A stretch of DNA of 10,398 bases from CAYUJH01 sp964394585 (GCA_964394585.1 CAYMYI010000133.1:1-10398); one strand, 5' to 3'; counted from the first letter of the stretch, positions 1 through 7,577 are shown. The notes: generated by a model from the letters alone, not told the origin. Translations and numbers: made by a program.

Positions 1-1
1 A

Positions 2-169
2 GAGGTCGTAGAAGTACATGTTGCCGAGCCGTTAGTAGGGCAAGATGGTTTCCTTGATCTAGCCACAGCAGAAACCGTAGCTATTTCTGGGTTAGATGCC
101 TACTACCGCGCTTCGCTGATAGAACGGTTTGCGTATGCTCGCCCCGAACAAACGCCCAAACCGCTATAA
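2..169 (+). CDS. C-terminal fragment of a flavin reductase family protein (5' end outside window)
   Basis: An open frame enters from the left edge and ends at TAA 167-169, giving the last 55 residues of a protein. It starts EVVEVHVAEPLV, has SGLDAYYRASLIERFAYARP in the middle and ends QTPKPL. The pattern of a GEVVxVH-like beta strand, an acidic turn (GQDGFLDL), then SGLDxYxR and a final SYAKP-like strand resembles the C-terminal part of the FMN-binding split-barrel flavin reductase family as found in Bacteroidota. These proteins bind FMN and typically reduce flavin with NAD(P)H or carry out related redox reactions in the cytoplasm. The identification rests on recalled family patterns over a short stretch, so it is tentative. 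The flavin-binding N-terminal part is not visible. The next gene begins 64 bp downstream on the same strand, so co-transcription is possible but not shown. Confidence 0.5.
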   Translation, partial: EVVEVHVAEPLVGQDGFLDLATAETVAISGLDAYYRASLIERFAYARPEQTPKPL

Positions 170-233
170 GCTCATGTACATTTTGTAGTTTTACGAATCC
201 AAATTCTCCTCTCCCCTTCTAAATTTCATTTGT

Positions 234-1367
234 ATGCAAACTGAAGAGGCCTCAGAAAAAACCATCTTGTACCTCGACGACGAAGTGGAAAACCTAGAAA
301 GTTTCAGTTTGTATTTTATGGAGTATTACAACATACTCACCACCTCGAATGCTGCCGAAGCAGAAACTCTCCTACAAGAAAATGATGTACAAGTTGTAAT
401 TACTGACCAACGCATGCCCGACGTAACCGGTGTGGAATTTCTCAAAAAAATTCGCCCTATTTATCCTCAAATGGTCTGCATGATTGTTTCAGGCTATAGC
501 GATACCGAAGTGGTAATTAAAGCAGTAAACGAGGCAGAGATTTATCAGTTCATCGTAAAACCTTGGGATGTAGATGCCTTCAAAATGGCGATCGACAACG
601 CATTTGAAAAGTACCACCTCACTTTACGCAACAAACATCTGATTGAAGATTTACAGCATACTAACCAGCTGCTTGCCAACAAAATAGCACAACTCGACAC
701 CTACATCTACCGAGCCTCGCACGATATAAAGGGATACATCACCCGATTTATGGGGTTGTGCCTAACCGGGAAAGTCGAGTTTCAAGATAGCGATGTTACG
801 ATTCATGAATACTTTCAACGCATGTATCGCGAAGCGCAAAACATGAGTAAAACGCTGCAAAACCATATCTTACTCAATATGGTAGAAACCAATACCCCAA
901 CATTTGAAACCTTTTACTTTAAGGAAATACTTTCCAAAGCAGCTCATAAAATTGAAGAGTATGAAGGAGTTTCTTCTACCCAGCGAATTGATGTTCAGCT
1001 TGAAGACACATCCTTACAATGTTATTCGGATTCAACCTTTTTAGAAGCCATTTTATTTCATATTTTACACAATGCTGTAGTATTCAGTTCACAAAAACGT
1101 ATTGTGTTAAGTGCAAATTTTAAGAACCAGACTCTACATCTATGTGTTTTGGATGAGGGTATCGGTATTGAAAGCGAATTATGTACTACACGCATTTATG
1201 AACGTTTTTACCGAGGCACCCCTCTATCCACAGGAAATGGGTTGGGGTTATATATAGTGAAGGTGGCATTAGAAAAACTCAACGGCTCTATCCAAATTAC
1301 AAGCGAACTACAAAAAGGCACGAAGGTAGAAATACAATTACCGATGGCGCTACAAAAACAGTTGTAG
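234..1367 (+). CDS. Hybrid two-component protein: N-terminal receiver domain plus histidine kinase core (REC-HisKA-HATPase)
   Basis: A 377-residue soluble protein with no signal peptide or membrane segment. Residues 10-128 form a receiver domain: acidic pocket D15/D16, phospho-acceptor D58 (in ITDQRMP), switch residue S86 (VSGYSD) and conserved K109 (FIVKPWD). The VKPWD ending is typical of receivers that carry non-DNA-binding outputs. Residues 130-160 form a helical linker. Residues 155-215 form the dimerisation/phosphotransfer helices, with the likely phospho-histidine H163 in RASHDIKG. Residues 225-372 form the ATPase domain: N box around N280 (HILHNA), G1 DEGIG at 307-311, F-box-like ERFYRG, and G2 GNGLGL at 334-339. 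The receiver-first order suggests that phosphorylation of D58 by another kinase, perhaps one of the membrane kinases downstream, controls this soluble kinase. Odd points: the kinase motif has G where HisKA proteins that act as phosphatases carry T or N at H+4, and the proline usual after the histidine motif (DLKGP-like) is missing. The start at 234 lies 10 residues before the first receiver beta strand, as expected. Confidence 0.9.
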   Translation: MQTEEASEKTILYLDDEVENLESFSLYFMEYYNILTTSNAAEAETLLQENDVQVVITDQRMPDVTGVEFLKKIRPIYPQMVCMIVSGYSDTEVVIKAVNEAEIYQFIVKPWDVDAFKMAIDNAFEKYHLTLRNKHLIEDLQHTNQLLANKIAQLDTYIYRASHDIKGYITRFMGLCLTGKVEFQDSDVTIHEYFQRMYREAQNMSKTLQNHILLNMVETNTPTFETFYFKEILSKAAHKIEEYEGVSSTQRIDVQLEDTSLQCYSDSTFLEAILFHILHNAVVFSSQKRIVLSANFKNQTLHLCVLDEGIGIESELCTTRIYERFYRGTPLSTGNGLGLYIVKVALEKLNGSIQITSELQKGTKVEIQLPMALQKQL

Positions 1368-1415
1368 TTTCCGTGTCTGCTTATGTGTTTATCCATTACC
1401 AACGAGTTTACCACT

Positions 1416-1796
1416 ATGAAATCAGACAAACTACCTAGCATTCTATACGTTGATGACGAGCAGGAAAACCTTGATAGTTTCCAGTTAGTATTCATGTGCG
1501 ATTACGAAATTCACCTTGCCTCCTCGGCAAAAGAAGGATTAGAGATTTTAAAGAAAAAAGCTCAGAACCAAGAACCTATTCAGCTTGTAATTTCTGACCA
1601 TAAAATGCCTGAAACCACCGGCATTGAATTTTTAAAACAGCTTAATAAAGAGTTTCCCGGCCTTGCCAAAATTTTACTCACTGGTTTTTCCGATGCCAAA
1701 GTAATGAAAGAAGCCTCTGAACAACGTGTGCTGTGCCTTTCGAAACCATGGATCGAAGACGAATTAAAGCAAAATATAGAGTCGGTATTGGTATAG
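1416..1796 (+). CDS. Stand-alone response regulator receiver protein (CheY-like, no output domain)
   Basis: A single-domain receiver of 126 residues if started at ATG 1416. Numbered from that start it has acidic-pocket residues D13/D14 (ILYVDDE), phospho-acceptor D61 (ISDHKMPETTG), switch T89 (LLTGFSD) and K110 (LSKPWIEDE). All canonical residues are present, so it should be phosphorylatable. An in-frame ATG at 1383 would add 11 residues (MCLSITNEFTT) upstream of the fold. I prefer 1416 because the MKSDKLP leader then leads straight into the first beta strand, but neither start has a clear ribosome binding site. The protein closely resembles the receiver domain of the preceding gene (LDDEVENLESF against VDDEQENLDSF) and the two are 48 bp apart on the same strand, so they are probably one operon and ancient paralogues. 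With no output domain, it likely acts as a phosphate shuttle or through protein binding, as CheY- and Spo0F-type proteins do. Confidence 0.88.
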   Translation: MKSDKLPSILYVDDEQENLDSFQLVFMCDYEIHLASSAKEGLEILKKKAQNQEPIQLVISDHKMPETTGIEFLKQLNKEFPGLAKILLTGFSDAKVMKEASEQRVLCLSKPWIEDELKQNIESVLV

Positions 1797-1908
1797 TCCC
1801 CTAAAGTAAACATCCCTTTGTAGGCAATTGAAGATCCGCGCTTAGCTCATCTTTCCCCTGACCTGTTTTTTCAAAAAAATATTTACGCCCTTTTTTTAGG
1901 TTTTTAGA

Positions 1909-1936
1909 AGCGTTTTCTGTGCTAAACGCTATTTTT
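1909..1936 (+). terminator. Candidate rho-independent terminator after the receiver gene
   Basis: A perfect 7-bp inverted repeat, AGCGTTT (1909-1915) and AAACGCT (1924-1930), has an 8-nt loop and is followed by ATTTTT. It lies 113 bp after the stop of the stand-alone receiver gene and about 90 bp before the next start. If functional, it splits the receiver pair from the kinase pair. The stem has only three G-C pairs and the T-run is short, so strength is uncertain. Confidence 0.5.
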
Positions 1937-2027
1937 CGTAAATTACTGCACCTGCATATGCACGGCACAGTACTACACAAATGCGTTCAGCTTTACATTC
2001 TAAGACATGCTTTAAATAACAAGCATC

Positions 2028-4964
2028 ATGTTACAGAACCTTCTAAAAGGGTATTACGCCATCATTATCTTATCGTTTGCAATTATTGTGATTAGCATCA
2101 TTTCACTGCTATACATACAATTTAGCGATAAGATTACACGCGAACGGGCGGTAATCCATCGGCAATTTCAAGAAAACAGTAAAGAACTCAACCAATTTGT
2201 CAGTACGGTGAACAGCTACTTGCGAAGCATGGAATCGGTCGTTACAATTCGTTTATCACATTATGAAACGTACCCTGAACACCCTTGGCTTTCTTATCTT
2301 AAAAATGACCCTACCAATACATATTTTCATTTAGATAGTTTACCCTTATCATTGGCAACGCCTTCGCGCATTAATTTAACCGCAAATAAATCCTTAGAAA
2401 CACTCACTGAAAAAGAACGCAAGCAACTGAGCGTACTACTCGAAGTAGCTCCCATTTTACAAACTGCCTACCACGATAGCCCCCACATTACATGGAGTTA
2501 TTTCCTAAGCCGCGATTTTTTAATGATGTACCCGTGGGTATCTTCCGAAGAATTCCGCATTAGCAACCAAGTAGTGCAAGGAACTTATGCTAAATATGAA
2601 CGCATTTTTGCATCGCGCTTTTACGAAAACACCATTGTGTGGAGCCAGCCGTATGAAGATAGCGCCGGGAAAGGGAAAATTATTTCTGCCTTAATGCCTA
2701 TTTACCACCGTTCGCAGTATATAGGCGCTTTCATTTTCGATATCACGCTCGAATCGATGAAAAAAATGGTTACATACGTTCCCGAACAACTTGGCAGTAT
2801 CTATCTGCTTCACCAAGAAAAAACGCTTTTAGCACGCACCAGTGGCATACAAACGCATGAAGAACAACAGCGTGCCGAACAAGTAATTGGTGTTTTTACA
2901 GAGTATGAGATGGAGACGTTTCAAGAAATCGACGACACATTTTTCTATTATGAAGCTCTGCCCAATACCTCATGGTACTTATTATATATTGTTCCCAAAA
3001 GTGATTTTTACTTCTCTGCCTTTTCCGACGTAGGTATTTACCTAATCGGTTTGCTGGTGATAATGGTTACCATCCAAGGCTTTACATTTTTATTTACACA
3101 ATATCGGTTTTTAGTGCCTGCCAAGAAATTATTACAACATATCCAATACGAAAGCAGGCATATTAAAGATAAAAACGCTCCGCGCATAAAGCACTCAAAA
3201 CTACCAAAAGGCTGGTCGTTGTGGTTTCATGTGATTACAGGCATTTTTGAAGAGAACCGCAGCATGATTCAAGACATGCGGCAGGCAAATGCAAACTTGG
3301 AAAAAAAGGTACGCCAACGCACGATAGAAATACAGACAAAACAAGAAGAAATTTTAGTTCAAAATGAAGAACTCCGCCAACAACAAGAGGAAATTGAAGC
3401 GCAGCGTGATAAAATCGAACAACAGAAAAATTCGATTTTAGAAAAAAATGCGCTGATGCGCCAATACAACGATGCCCTTTTACAACTCGTTAAAAGTAGA
3501 GGTGTACAGTTGGGTTTTTGGGGGAAAGCCATGCGAGAAATCACGGAAACTACTGCCAAAGAACTCGATGTGGCTCGCGTAGGAATTTGGCAGTACGACC
3601 ATAAGAGAAATCGAATTCAATGCATGAATTTGTATACCCAACAGAACAATAGTCATACAGAAGGCGGAGTACTGTACCAATCAGAGTACCCTCATTATTT
3701 TGAGGAAATCAACGCGGAGCGCATGATTATCAGTAAAGATGTTACGCAAAACCCGGCATTATCGCAAGTATATGCAAACTACCTACAACCCTATGGCGTT
3801 CAATCGAGGCTCGATGTTCCCTTCTTTGTGGAAGGAAAATTAGGAGGGGTGCTCACCTGCGAAACACAAGGCAACTTGCGCAACTGGTCTGCCGAAGCGC
3901 TCGCGTTTGCAAAATCTATCGCCGATATCATCACTATTTCATATAAAACAATGCGCCGGAGAATCGCCGAAGAAAAGGTAAAAACGCAGCAAACAGAAAT
4001 TTTGGCGCGCAATGCAGAACTAAAACAGAAACAAGCAGAAATCGAAAAGCAAACGTTGCAATTAACTAAACAAAACGAAATGCTCGACCAAAAAAACCAG
4101 ACATTAGAACACACCCTCGAGCAGCTTAAGACTACGCAATCTCAGTTAGTGCATTCCGAGAAAATGGCATCGCTAGGGGTACTCACTGCGGGCATTGCCC
4201 ACGAAATCAACAATCCAATCAATTACATAAAATCGGGAGCTTTAGGTGTTCAAAAAGCCATTCGAGCCATTATGCGTGTGGTAAGTTTGTATGAGGAAAT
4301 TACTCCTGAAAACAGCGCAACCAAACTGCAAGAAATTGAAGATTTAAAACAAAAAATGCGTTTTACGCAAATTGTTCAGCAAGCCGAAAGAGTTTCCTCA
4401 AATATTGAAATGGGGGTAGAACGCACCGCTGAACTGGTAAAAGAACTGCGCACTTTCTCGCGTATGGATGCCGCCACTCTGGATAAGTTCCAAATTCACG
4501 ACGGGATAGAATCGACATTGCTTTTACTAACTAACCAATATAAATATAACATTACCATTCAAAAAGAATATGGCAATATTCCTCCGATTGAGTGCTACCC
4601 TGGTAAGCTGAATCAGGTATTTATGAATATCCTTACGAATGCCATTCAGGCTATTAAAGAGAAAGAAGGTACGATTACCATTAAAACTGCGCTCGACGAT
4701 GCTAAGGAATGCGTCCGTATCTCGATTAAAGACACAGGCAGTGGAATGCCCGAAACTGTGCGTAATCGGATTTTTGAGCCGTTCTTTACCACAAAAGATG
4801 TAGGAGAAGGCACCGGACTTGGCCTTGCTATTTCAATGAGTATTGTAGAAGATCACCGGGGCCGTATTGATGTATTCAGCCAAGAAGGTAAAGGAACTGA
4901 GTTCGTAATTACATTACCTAGAACACAACAAATGATCTCGAAAACAAATGCACCTACTGTATAG
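2028..4964 (+). CDS. Membrane sensor histidine kinase: Cache-type sensor, HAMP-like, coiled coil, GAF, coiled coil, HisKA-HATPase
   Basis: A 978-residue inner-membrane kinase. Transmembrane segment 1 is at residues 9-31 and segment 2 at about 334-357. The roughly 300 residues between them form a double-Cache/PDC-like extracytoplasmic sensor, judged from WSYFLSRDFLMMYPW (156-170), WSQPYEDSAGKGKIISALMP (205-223) and YIGAFIFDITLE (231-242). Such domains bind small ligands, but this ligand cannot be read from the sequence. A HAMP-like stretch follows (from P364), then a long coiled coil (417-478), a GAF domain (about 495-640, with LDVPFFVEGKLGGVLTCE near its end) and a second coiled coil (650-705). 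The kinase core has H725 in AGIAHEINNP, N-box residues N867/N871, G1 DTGSG at 902-906, FEPFFTTK at 916-923 and G2 GEGTGLGL at 926-933. The two coiled coils are internal repeats. ATG 2028 sits just before segment 1. The stop overlaps the next kinase start by 17 bp. No receiver or HPt domain is attached, so phosphate must pass to a separate receiver. Confidence 0.92.
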   Translation: MLQNLLKGYYAIIILSFAIIVISIISLLYIQFSDKITRERAVIHRQFQENSKELNQFVSTVNSYLRSMESVVTIRLSHYETYPEHPWLSYLKNDPTNTYFHLDSLPLSLATPSRINLTANKSLETLTEKERKQLSVLLEVAPILQTAYHDSPHITWSYFLSRDFLMMYPWVSSEEFRISNQVVQGTYAKYERIFASRFYENTIVWSQPYEDSAGKGKIISALMPIYHRSQYIGAFIFDITLESMKKMVTYVPEQLGSIYLLHQEKTLLARTSGIQTHEEQQRAEQVIGVFTEYEMETFQEIDDTFFYYEALPNTSWYLLYIVPKSDFYFSAFSDVGIYLIGLLVIMVTIQGFTFLFTQYRFLVPAKKLLQHIQYESRHIKDKNAPRIKHSKLPKGWSLWFHVITGIFEENRSMIQDMRQANANLEKKVRQRTIEIQTKQEEILVQNEELRQQQEEIEAQRDKIEQQKNSILEKNALMRQYNDALLQLVKSRGVQLGFWGKAMREITETTAKELDVARVGIWQYDHKRNRIQCMNLYTQQNNSHTEGGVLYQSEYPHYFEEINAERMIISKDVTQNPALSQVYANYLQPYGVQSRLDVPFFVEGKLGGVLTCETQGNLRNWSAEALAFAKSIADIITISYKTMRRRIAEEKVKTQQTEILARNAELKQKQAEIEKQTLQLTKQNEMLDQKNQTLEHTLEQLKTTQSQLVHSEKMASLGVLTAGIAHEINNPINYIKSGALGVQKAIRAIMRVVSLYEEITPENSATKLQEIEDLKQKMRFTQIVQQAERVSSNIEMGVERTAELVKELRTFSRMDAATLDKFQIHDGIESTLLLLTNQYKYNITIQKEYGNIPPIECYPGKLNQVFMNILTNAIQAIKEKEGTITIKTALDDAKECVRISIKDTGSGMPETVRNRIFEPFFTTKDVGEGTGLGLAISMSIVEDHRGRIDVFSQEGKGTEFVITLPRTQQMISKTNAPTV

Positions 4965-7083
4965 CTACATAAGAGTTTTTCTGCTGTGGTTTGCTTTCAG
5001 CACGGTAACTCCTGCAATGGCAACCCCTATTGATAGCCTACTGATTGCCCTCAACTACACTCAGCCCGATTCAAACCGCGTTCTTATCTTCAATGAACTA
5101 AGCTATGAATACTATAATACCGATAAAGAAAAAGCTTTAGCGTATGCCGAAAAAGCGCTAGCATTGGCGCAAGAACTCAATTTTGATAGAGGAATTGCAC
5201 GCAGTTACACAAACATTGGCAATGCTTACGAAGCGTTTCACAGCTATTTAGATGCCCAAGAGCACTTTTTACAAGCCATTAATATAGCTTATAATAATAA
5301 TCAAATCGAATGGGCGGTAGGTGCTTTTAATGGACTAGGAAACATATATACTTTGCAGGGCAACTACAAAAAAGCCGTAGGTTACTATTTCCGAATTTTA
5401 AAGCTTAGCACAACCTATTCGGCCGATAACATCGTCACTTTACAAAACATTGGAGAGTGCTACCGGAAAGAAGGAAAAATAGACCAAGCCCTCAAATACC
5501 TTTTGCAAGCACGTGAACTCCGCGAACGGTTTGAGGTCCACAATGGAACGCCAAGCTTATACAGTAGCTTAGGTATGGTATACTTAGCCAAAGGCCAAGT
5601 AAACAATGCGCTCAATTGGCTCAACCGAGCGCTAAATTTTAGCTTACAAGAAGGAGAAAATGGCAACTACTTGGTGCCTACAATTTTAGAACAACTTGCC
5701 AGAGTCTATTTCCACAAGAAAGAGTTTGTTACCGCACAATCCTACCTCGACCGCGCCATGAATATCGCCACTGCTCAACAAAATATAGCGGTACTGAAAG
5801 ATATCCATCAAACGTATGCATTAATCGAAGAACAATTTGGCAACGCACCAGAAGCACTCTACCACTTTAAAAGGCATGAAGCTTTAAAAGATAGCTTATA
5901 CGGGATTTACAAACGGGAAGAACTAGCAGCACGCCAGCACGTAGTACAACTCGAGCAAAAAGAAAAAGAACTTGAGTTGGCAAAAAAAGATGCTGAAATC
6001 AATCGGATTCAGGCAGAAAGGCAAGAAATCATCATCCTGCTGGGCTCGTTGGTGATGCTCTTACTAGGTGGCGGAGGCTCTGCCTTGTGGGTGAGCTACC
6101 AAAAACTCAAAAAACAAAATAAAAAAGAGCGCAGGCTAAACAGCATCATCAATGCGCAAAACCAAGAAATCATTACAAAAAACCTAGATTTAGAACGCCA
6201 ACAAAAAGAGTTAGTAGAACAGAACTATAACTTAGAAAAAGCCCTTAAAGATTTACGTGAAACGCAAAGCCAATTGGTACATTCTGAAAAAATGGTTTCG
6301 CTGGGGGTATTAACTGCAGGAATCGCACACGAAATTAACAATCCTATTAACTTCATTACCTCGGGCATTGCCGGTCTCACACGTGCACTTAGTGCAATCT
6401 CTAAAGTACTTACATATTATGAAGAATTAAATGAAGATAATGTGAGTGAGAAACTCCAAGAGATACAGGCTTTTAAGAAAAAGCGCAACTTCCATGTAAT
6501 GTTGCCTACCGCCCAAAAAGTGGCTGATAACATCGAAATGGGAGCTCGCAGGGCCGCAGCCATTGTAAAAGAGCTCCGAACTTTTTCTCGCTTAGAACAA
6601 GAAGAGTTTTCTAAGTTCGATGTGCACGAGGGCATCGAATCTACGCTCGTGTTGCTGAGGAGTCAGTATAAAAATCGAATTGAAGTAATCAAAGATTTTG
6701 GAGAACTCCCTCCTATTTTAGGAAATGCTGGCAGACTAAACCAGGCATTTATGAACTTACTTGCCAATGCTGTACAGGCAATCAAAACTGAGGGGCAAAT
6801 CATTATTACAACACGCTACCTCAATGCCCAGAAACGCATTCAAATTGCATTTACCGATACAGGCGTAGGCATCCCAGAAGAAATTAAAGGAAAAATTTTT
6901 GAACCGTTTTACACTACAAAAGAAACCGGGCAAGGCACAGGGTTAGGGCTATCTATTACCAATAGTATTGTAGAGCAGCACCAAGGAACATTGCAAGTAA
7001 ACTCCGTGGTTGGTGAGGGTACTACCTTCACTATGGAATTACCGATAAACCCAGTACCCCCTCAGCCAAACCTTACACTATAA
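4948..7083 (+). CDS. TPR-sensor membrane histidine kinase
   Basis: A 711-residue protein. Residues 1-25 look like a signal peptide (hydrophobic core VFLLWFAF, probable cleavage after AMA). Residues 45-318 hold about seven tetratricopeptide repeats, for example SYTNIGNAYEAF (86-97), FNGLGNIYTLQGNYKKA (127-143) and LYSSLGMVYLAKGQ (204-217). A helical linker (322-359) precedes a single transmembrane segment (360-381), so the TPRs should lie in the periplasm. A coiled coil (383-445) leads to the kinase core: H461 in AGIAHEINNP, N-box N603/N607, G1 DTGVG at 637-641, FEPFYTTK at 651-658 and G2 GQGTGLGL at 661-668. TPR-sensor kinases are common in Bacteroidota; the TPRs usually sense by binding proteins or peptides. 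The gene overlaps the preceding kinase by 17 bp in another frame, which implies translational coupling. Its core is nearly identical in motif and spacing to that kinase. The next in-frame ATG (codon 24) would remove the signal peptide, so ATG 4948 is the sensible start. The stop lies 4 bp from the convergent rhodanese stop. Confidence 0.92.
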   Translation: MHLLYSYIRVFLLWFAFSTVTPAMATPIDSLLIALNYTQPDSNRVLIFNELSYEYYNTDKEKALAYAEKALALAQELNFDRGIARSYTNIGNAYEAFHSYLDAQEHFLQAINIAYNNNQIEWAVGAFNGLGNIYTLQGNYKKAVGYYFRILKLSTTYSADNIVTLQNIGECYRKEGKIDQALKYLLQARELRERFEVHNGTPSLYSSLGMVYLAKGQVNNALNWLNRALNFSLQEGENGNYLVPTILEQLARVYFHKKEFVTAQSYLDRAMNIATAQQNIAVLKDIHQTYALIEEQFGNAPEALYHFKRHEALKDSLYGIYKREELAARQHVVQLEQKEKELELAKKDAEINRIQAERQEIIILLGSLVMLLLGGGGSALWVSYQKLKKQNKKERRLNSIINAQNQEIITKNLDLERQQKELVEQNYNLEKALKDLRETQSQLVHSEKMVSLGVLTAGIAHEINNPINFITSGIAGLTRALSAISKVLTYYEELNEDNVSEKLQEIQAFKKKRNFHVMLPTAQKVADNIEMGARRAAAIVKELRTFSRLEQEEFSKFDVHEGIESTLVLLRSQYKNRIEVIKDFGELPPILGNAGRLNQAFMNLLANAVQAIKTEGQIIITTRYLNAQKRIQIAFTDTGVGIPEEIKGKIFEPFYTTKETGQGTGLGLSITNSIVEQHQGTLQVNSVVGEGTTFTMELPINPVPPQPNLTL

Positions 7084-7087
7084 TGAA

Positions 7088-7510
7088 TTATTGATTGATA
7101 GGAAACCCTTTCGCTCTCCAACTACGATACCCCCCTTGCAAATCGTATACTCGATTAAAACCCATACTGCGAAGCATCTGAGCCGCTGAACGGCTGCGAC
7201 CACCTACAGCACAATAAATAAACACAGGTGCATCTTTTTTTAGTTTGCCGATCTGCTGCGTAAATGTATTACTATAAAAATCAATCTGTTGTGCTTTAGG
7301 AAGCATACCCGCCGCACATTCGCGCGATGTCCGCACATCAATAAGCTGAAAATCTGTAGTACTTTCCAATAACGTCTTAAACCTTTCAGGGCCTACCAAC
7401 TCTACGGTTCCTTGTTGGTTAGTGCTTTTTTCTTCGTCGGTTTGGCTGTTGGCTTGGCATGCTGCAACTACGAAAGCTATTCCTATAAGAAAATATGAGA
7501 TGTGTTTCAT
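7088..7510 (-). CDS. Rhodanese-like domain lipoprotein
   Basis: A 140-residue protein. The N-terminus (MKHISYFLIGIAFVVAACQA) is a lipoprotein signal with lipobox VVAAC and lipidated C18, so it should be anchored in the envelope. Residues 36-139 form a single rhodanese domain: QLIDVRTSRE at 55-64, catalytic C100 in the six-residue active-site loop CAVGGR (100-105) followed by SRSAA, and a C-terminal VYDLQGGYRSW. Active-site Cys and loop length match sulfurtransferase-type rhodaneses, which carry sulfur as a Cys persulfide; the physiological substrate is unknown. An extra Cys (C65) sits next to the DVR motif, where many family members have F or Y. The longer frame from ATG 7588 is unlikely because a good promoter lies inside it (7547-7577), and only ATG 7510 gives a clean signal peptide. 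GGGGTAG just upstream of the ATG could act as a weak ribosome binding site. The gene is monocistronic and convergent with the TPR kinase. Confidence 0.88.
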   Translation of the reverse strand: MKHISYFLIGIAFVVAACQANSQTDEEKSTNQQGTVELVGPERFKTLLESTTDFQLIDVRTSRECAAGMLPKAQQIDFYSNTFTQQIGKLKKDAPVFIYCAVGGRSRSAAQMLRSMGFNRVYDLQGGYRSWRAKGFPINQ

Positions 7511-7546
7511 TATACTACCCCATTTTAAACGATGATACAAAAAGAC

Positions 7547-7577
7547 CGAAAATATGTATGTGAAATGTTGTGGCAAA
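7547..7577 (-). promoter_or_regulatory. Predicted Bacteroidota-type promoter of the rhodanese lipoprotein gene
   Basis: Read on the - strand, TTTG (7574-7577) is followed after exactly 19 nt by TATTTTCG (7547-7554). The Bacteroidota primary sigma consensus is TTTG, about 19 nt, TAnnTTTG, so only one base differs. Transcription would start near 7540, giving a leader of about 30 nt before ATG 7510. This also settles the start codon, since an upstream ATG at 7588 would lie outside the transcript. Confidence 0.6.

Noticed and set aside
177..193. Possible -7 element (TACATTTT or TAGTTTTA) before the REC-kinase gene
   Set aside because: No TTTG or TTG is found at the required distance upstream, and the gene may be read through from the preceding one.
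1383..1415. Eleven-residue upstream extension of the stand-alone receiver protein
   Set aside because: The extra residues precede the receiver fold without adding a recognisable element, and ATG 1416 gives the usual leader length; this is a preference, not a proof.
1866..1879. TTTTTT-C-AAAAAAA run after the receiver gene
   Set aside because: A one-base loop with only A-T pairs would not form a stable hairpin; it is probably just AT-rich intergenic sequence.
1953..1962. Ten-base palindrome TGCATATGCA upstream of the Cache-GAF kinase
   Set aside because: It has no flanking symmetry, and I see no second copy near the other genes that would support an operator.
3359..4114. Minus-strand Cys/Ser/Phe-rich open frames opposite the Cache-GAF kinase
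   Set aside because: They are the antisense image of Q/E/K-rich coiled-coil codons; composition explains the absence of stops.
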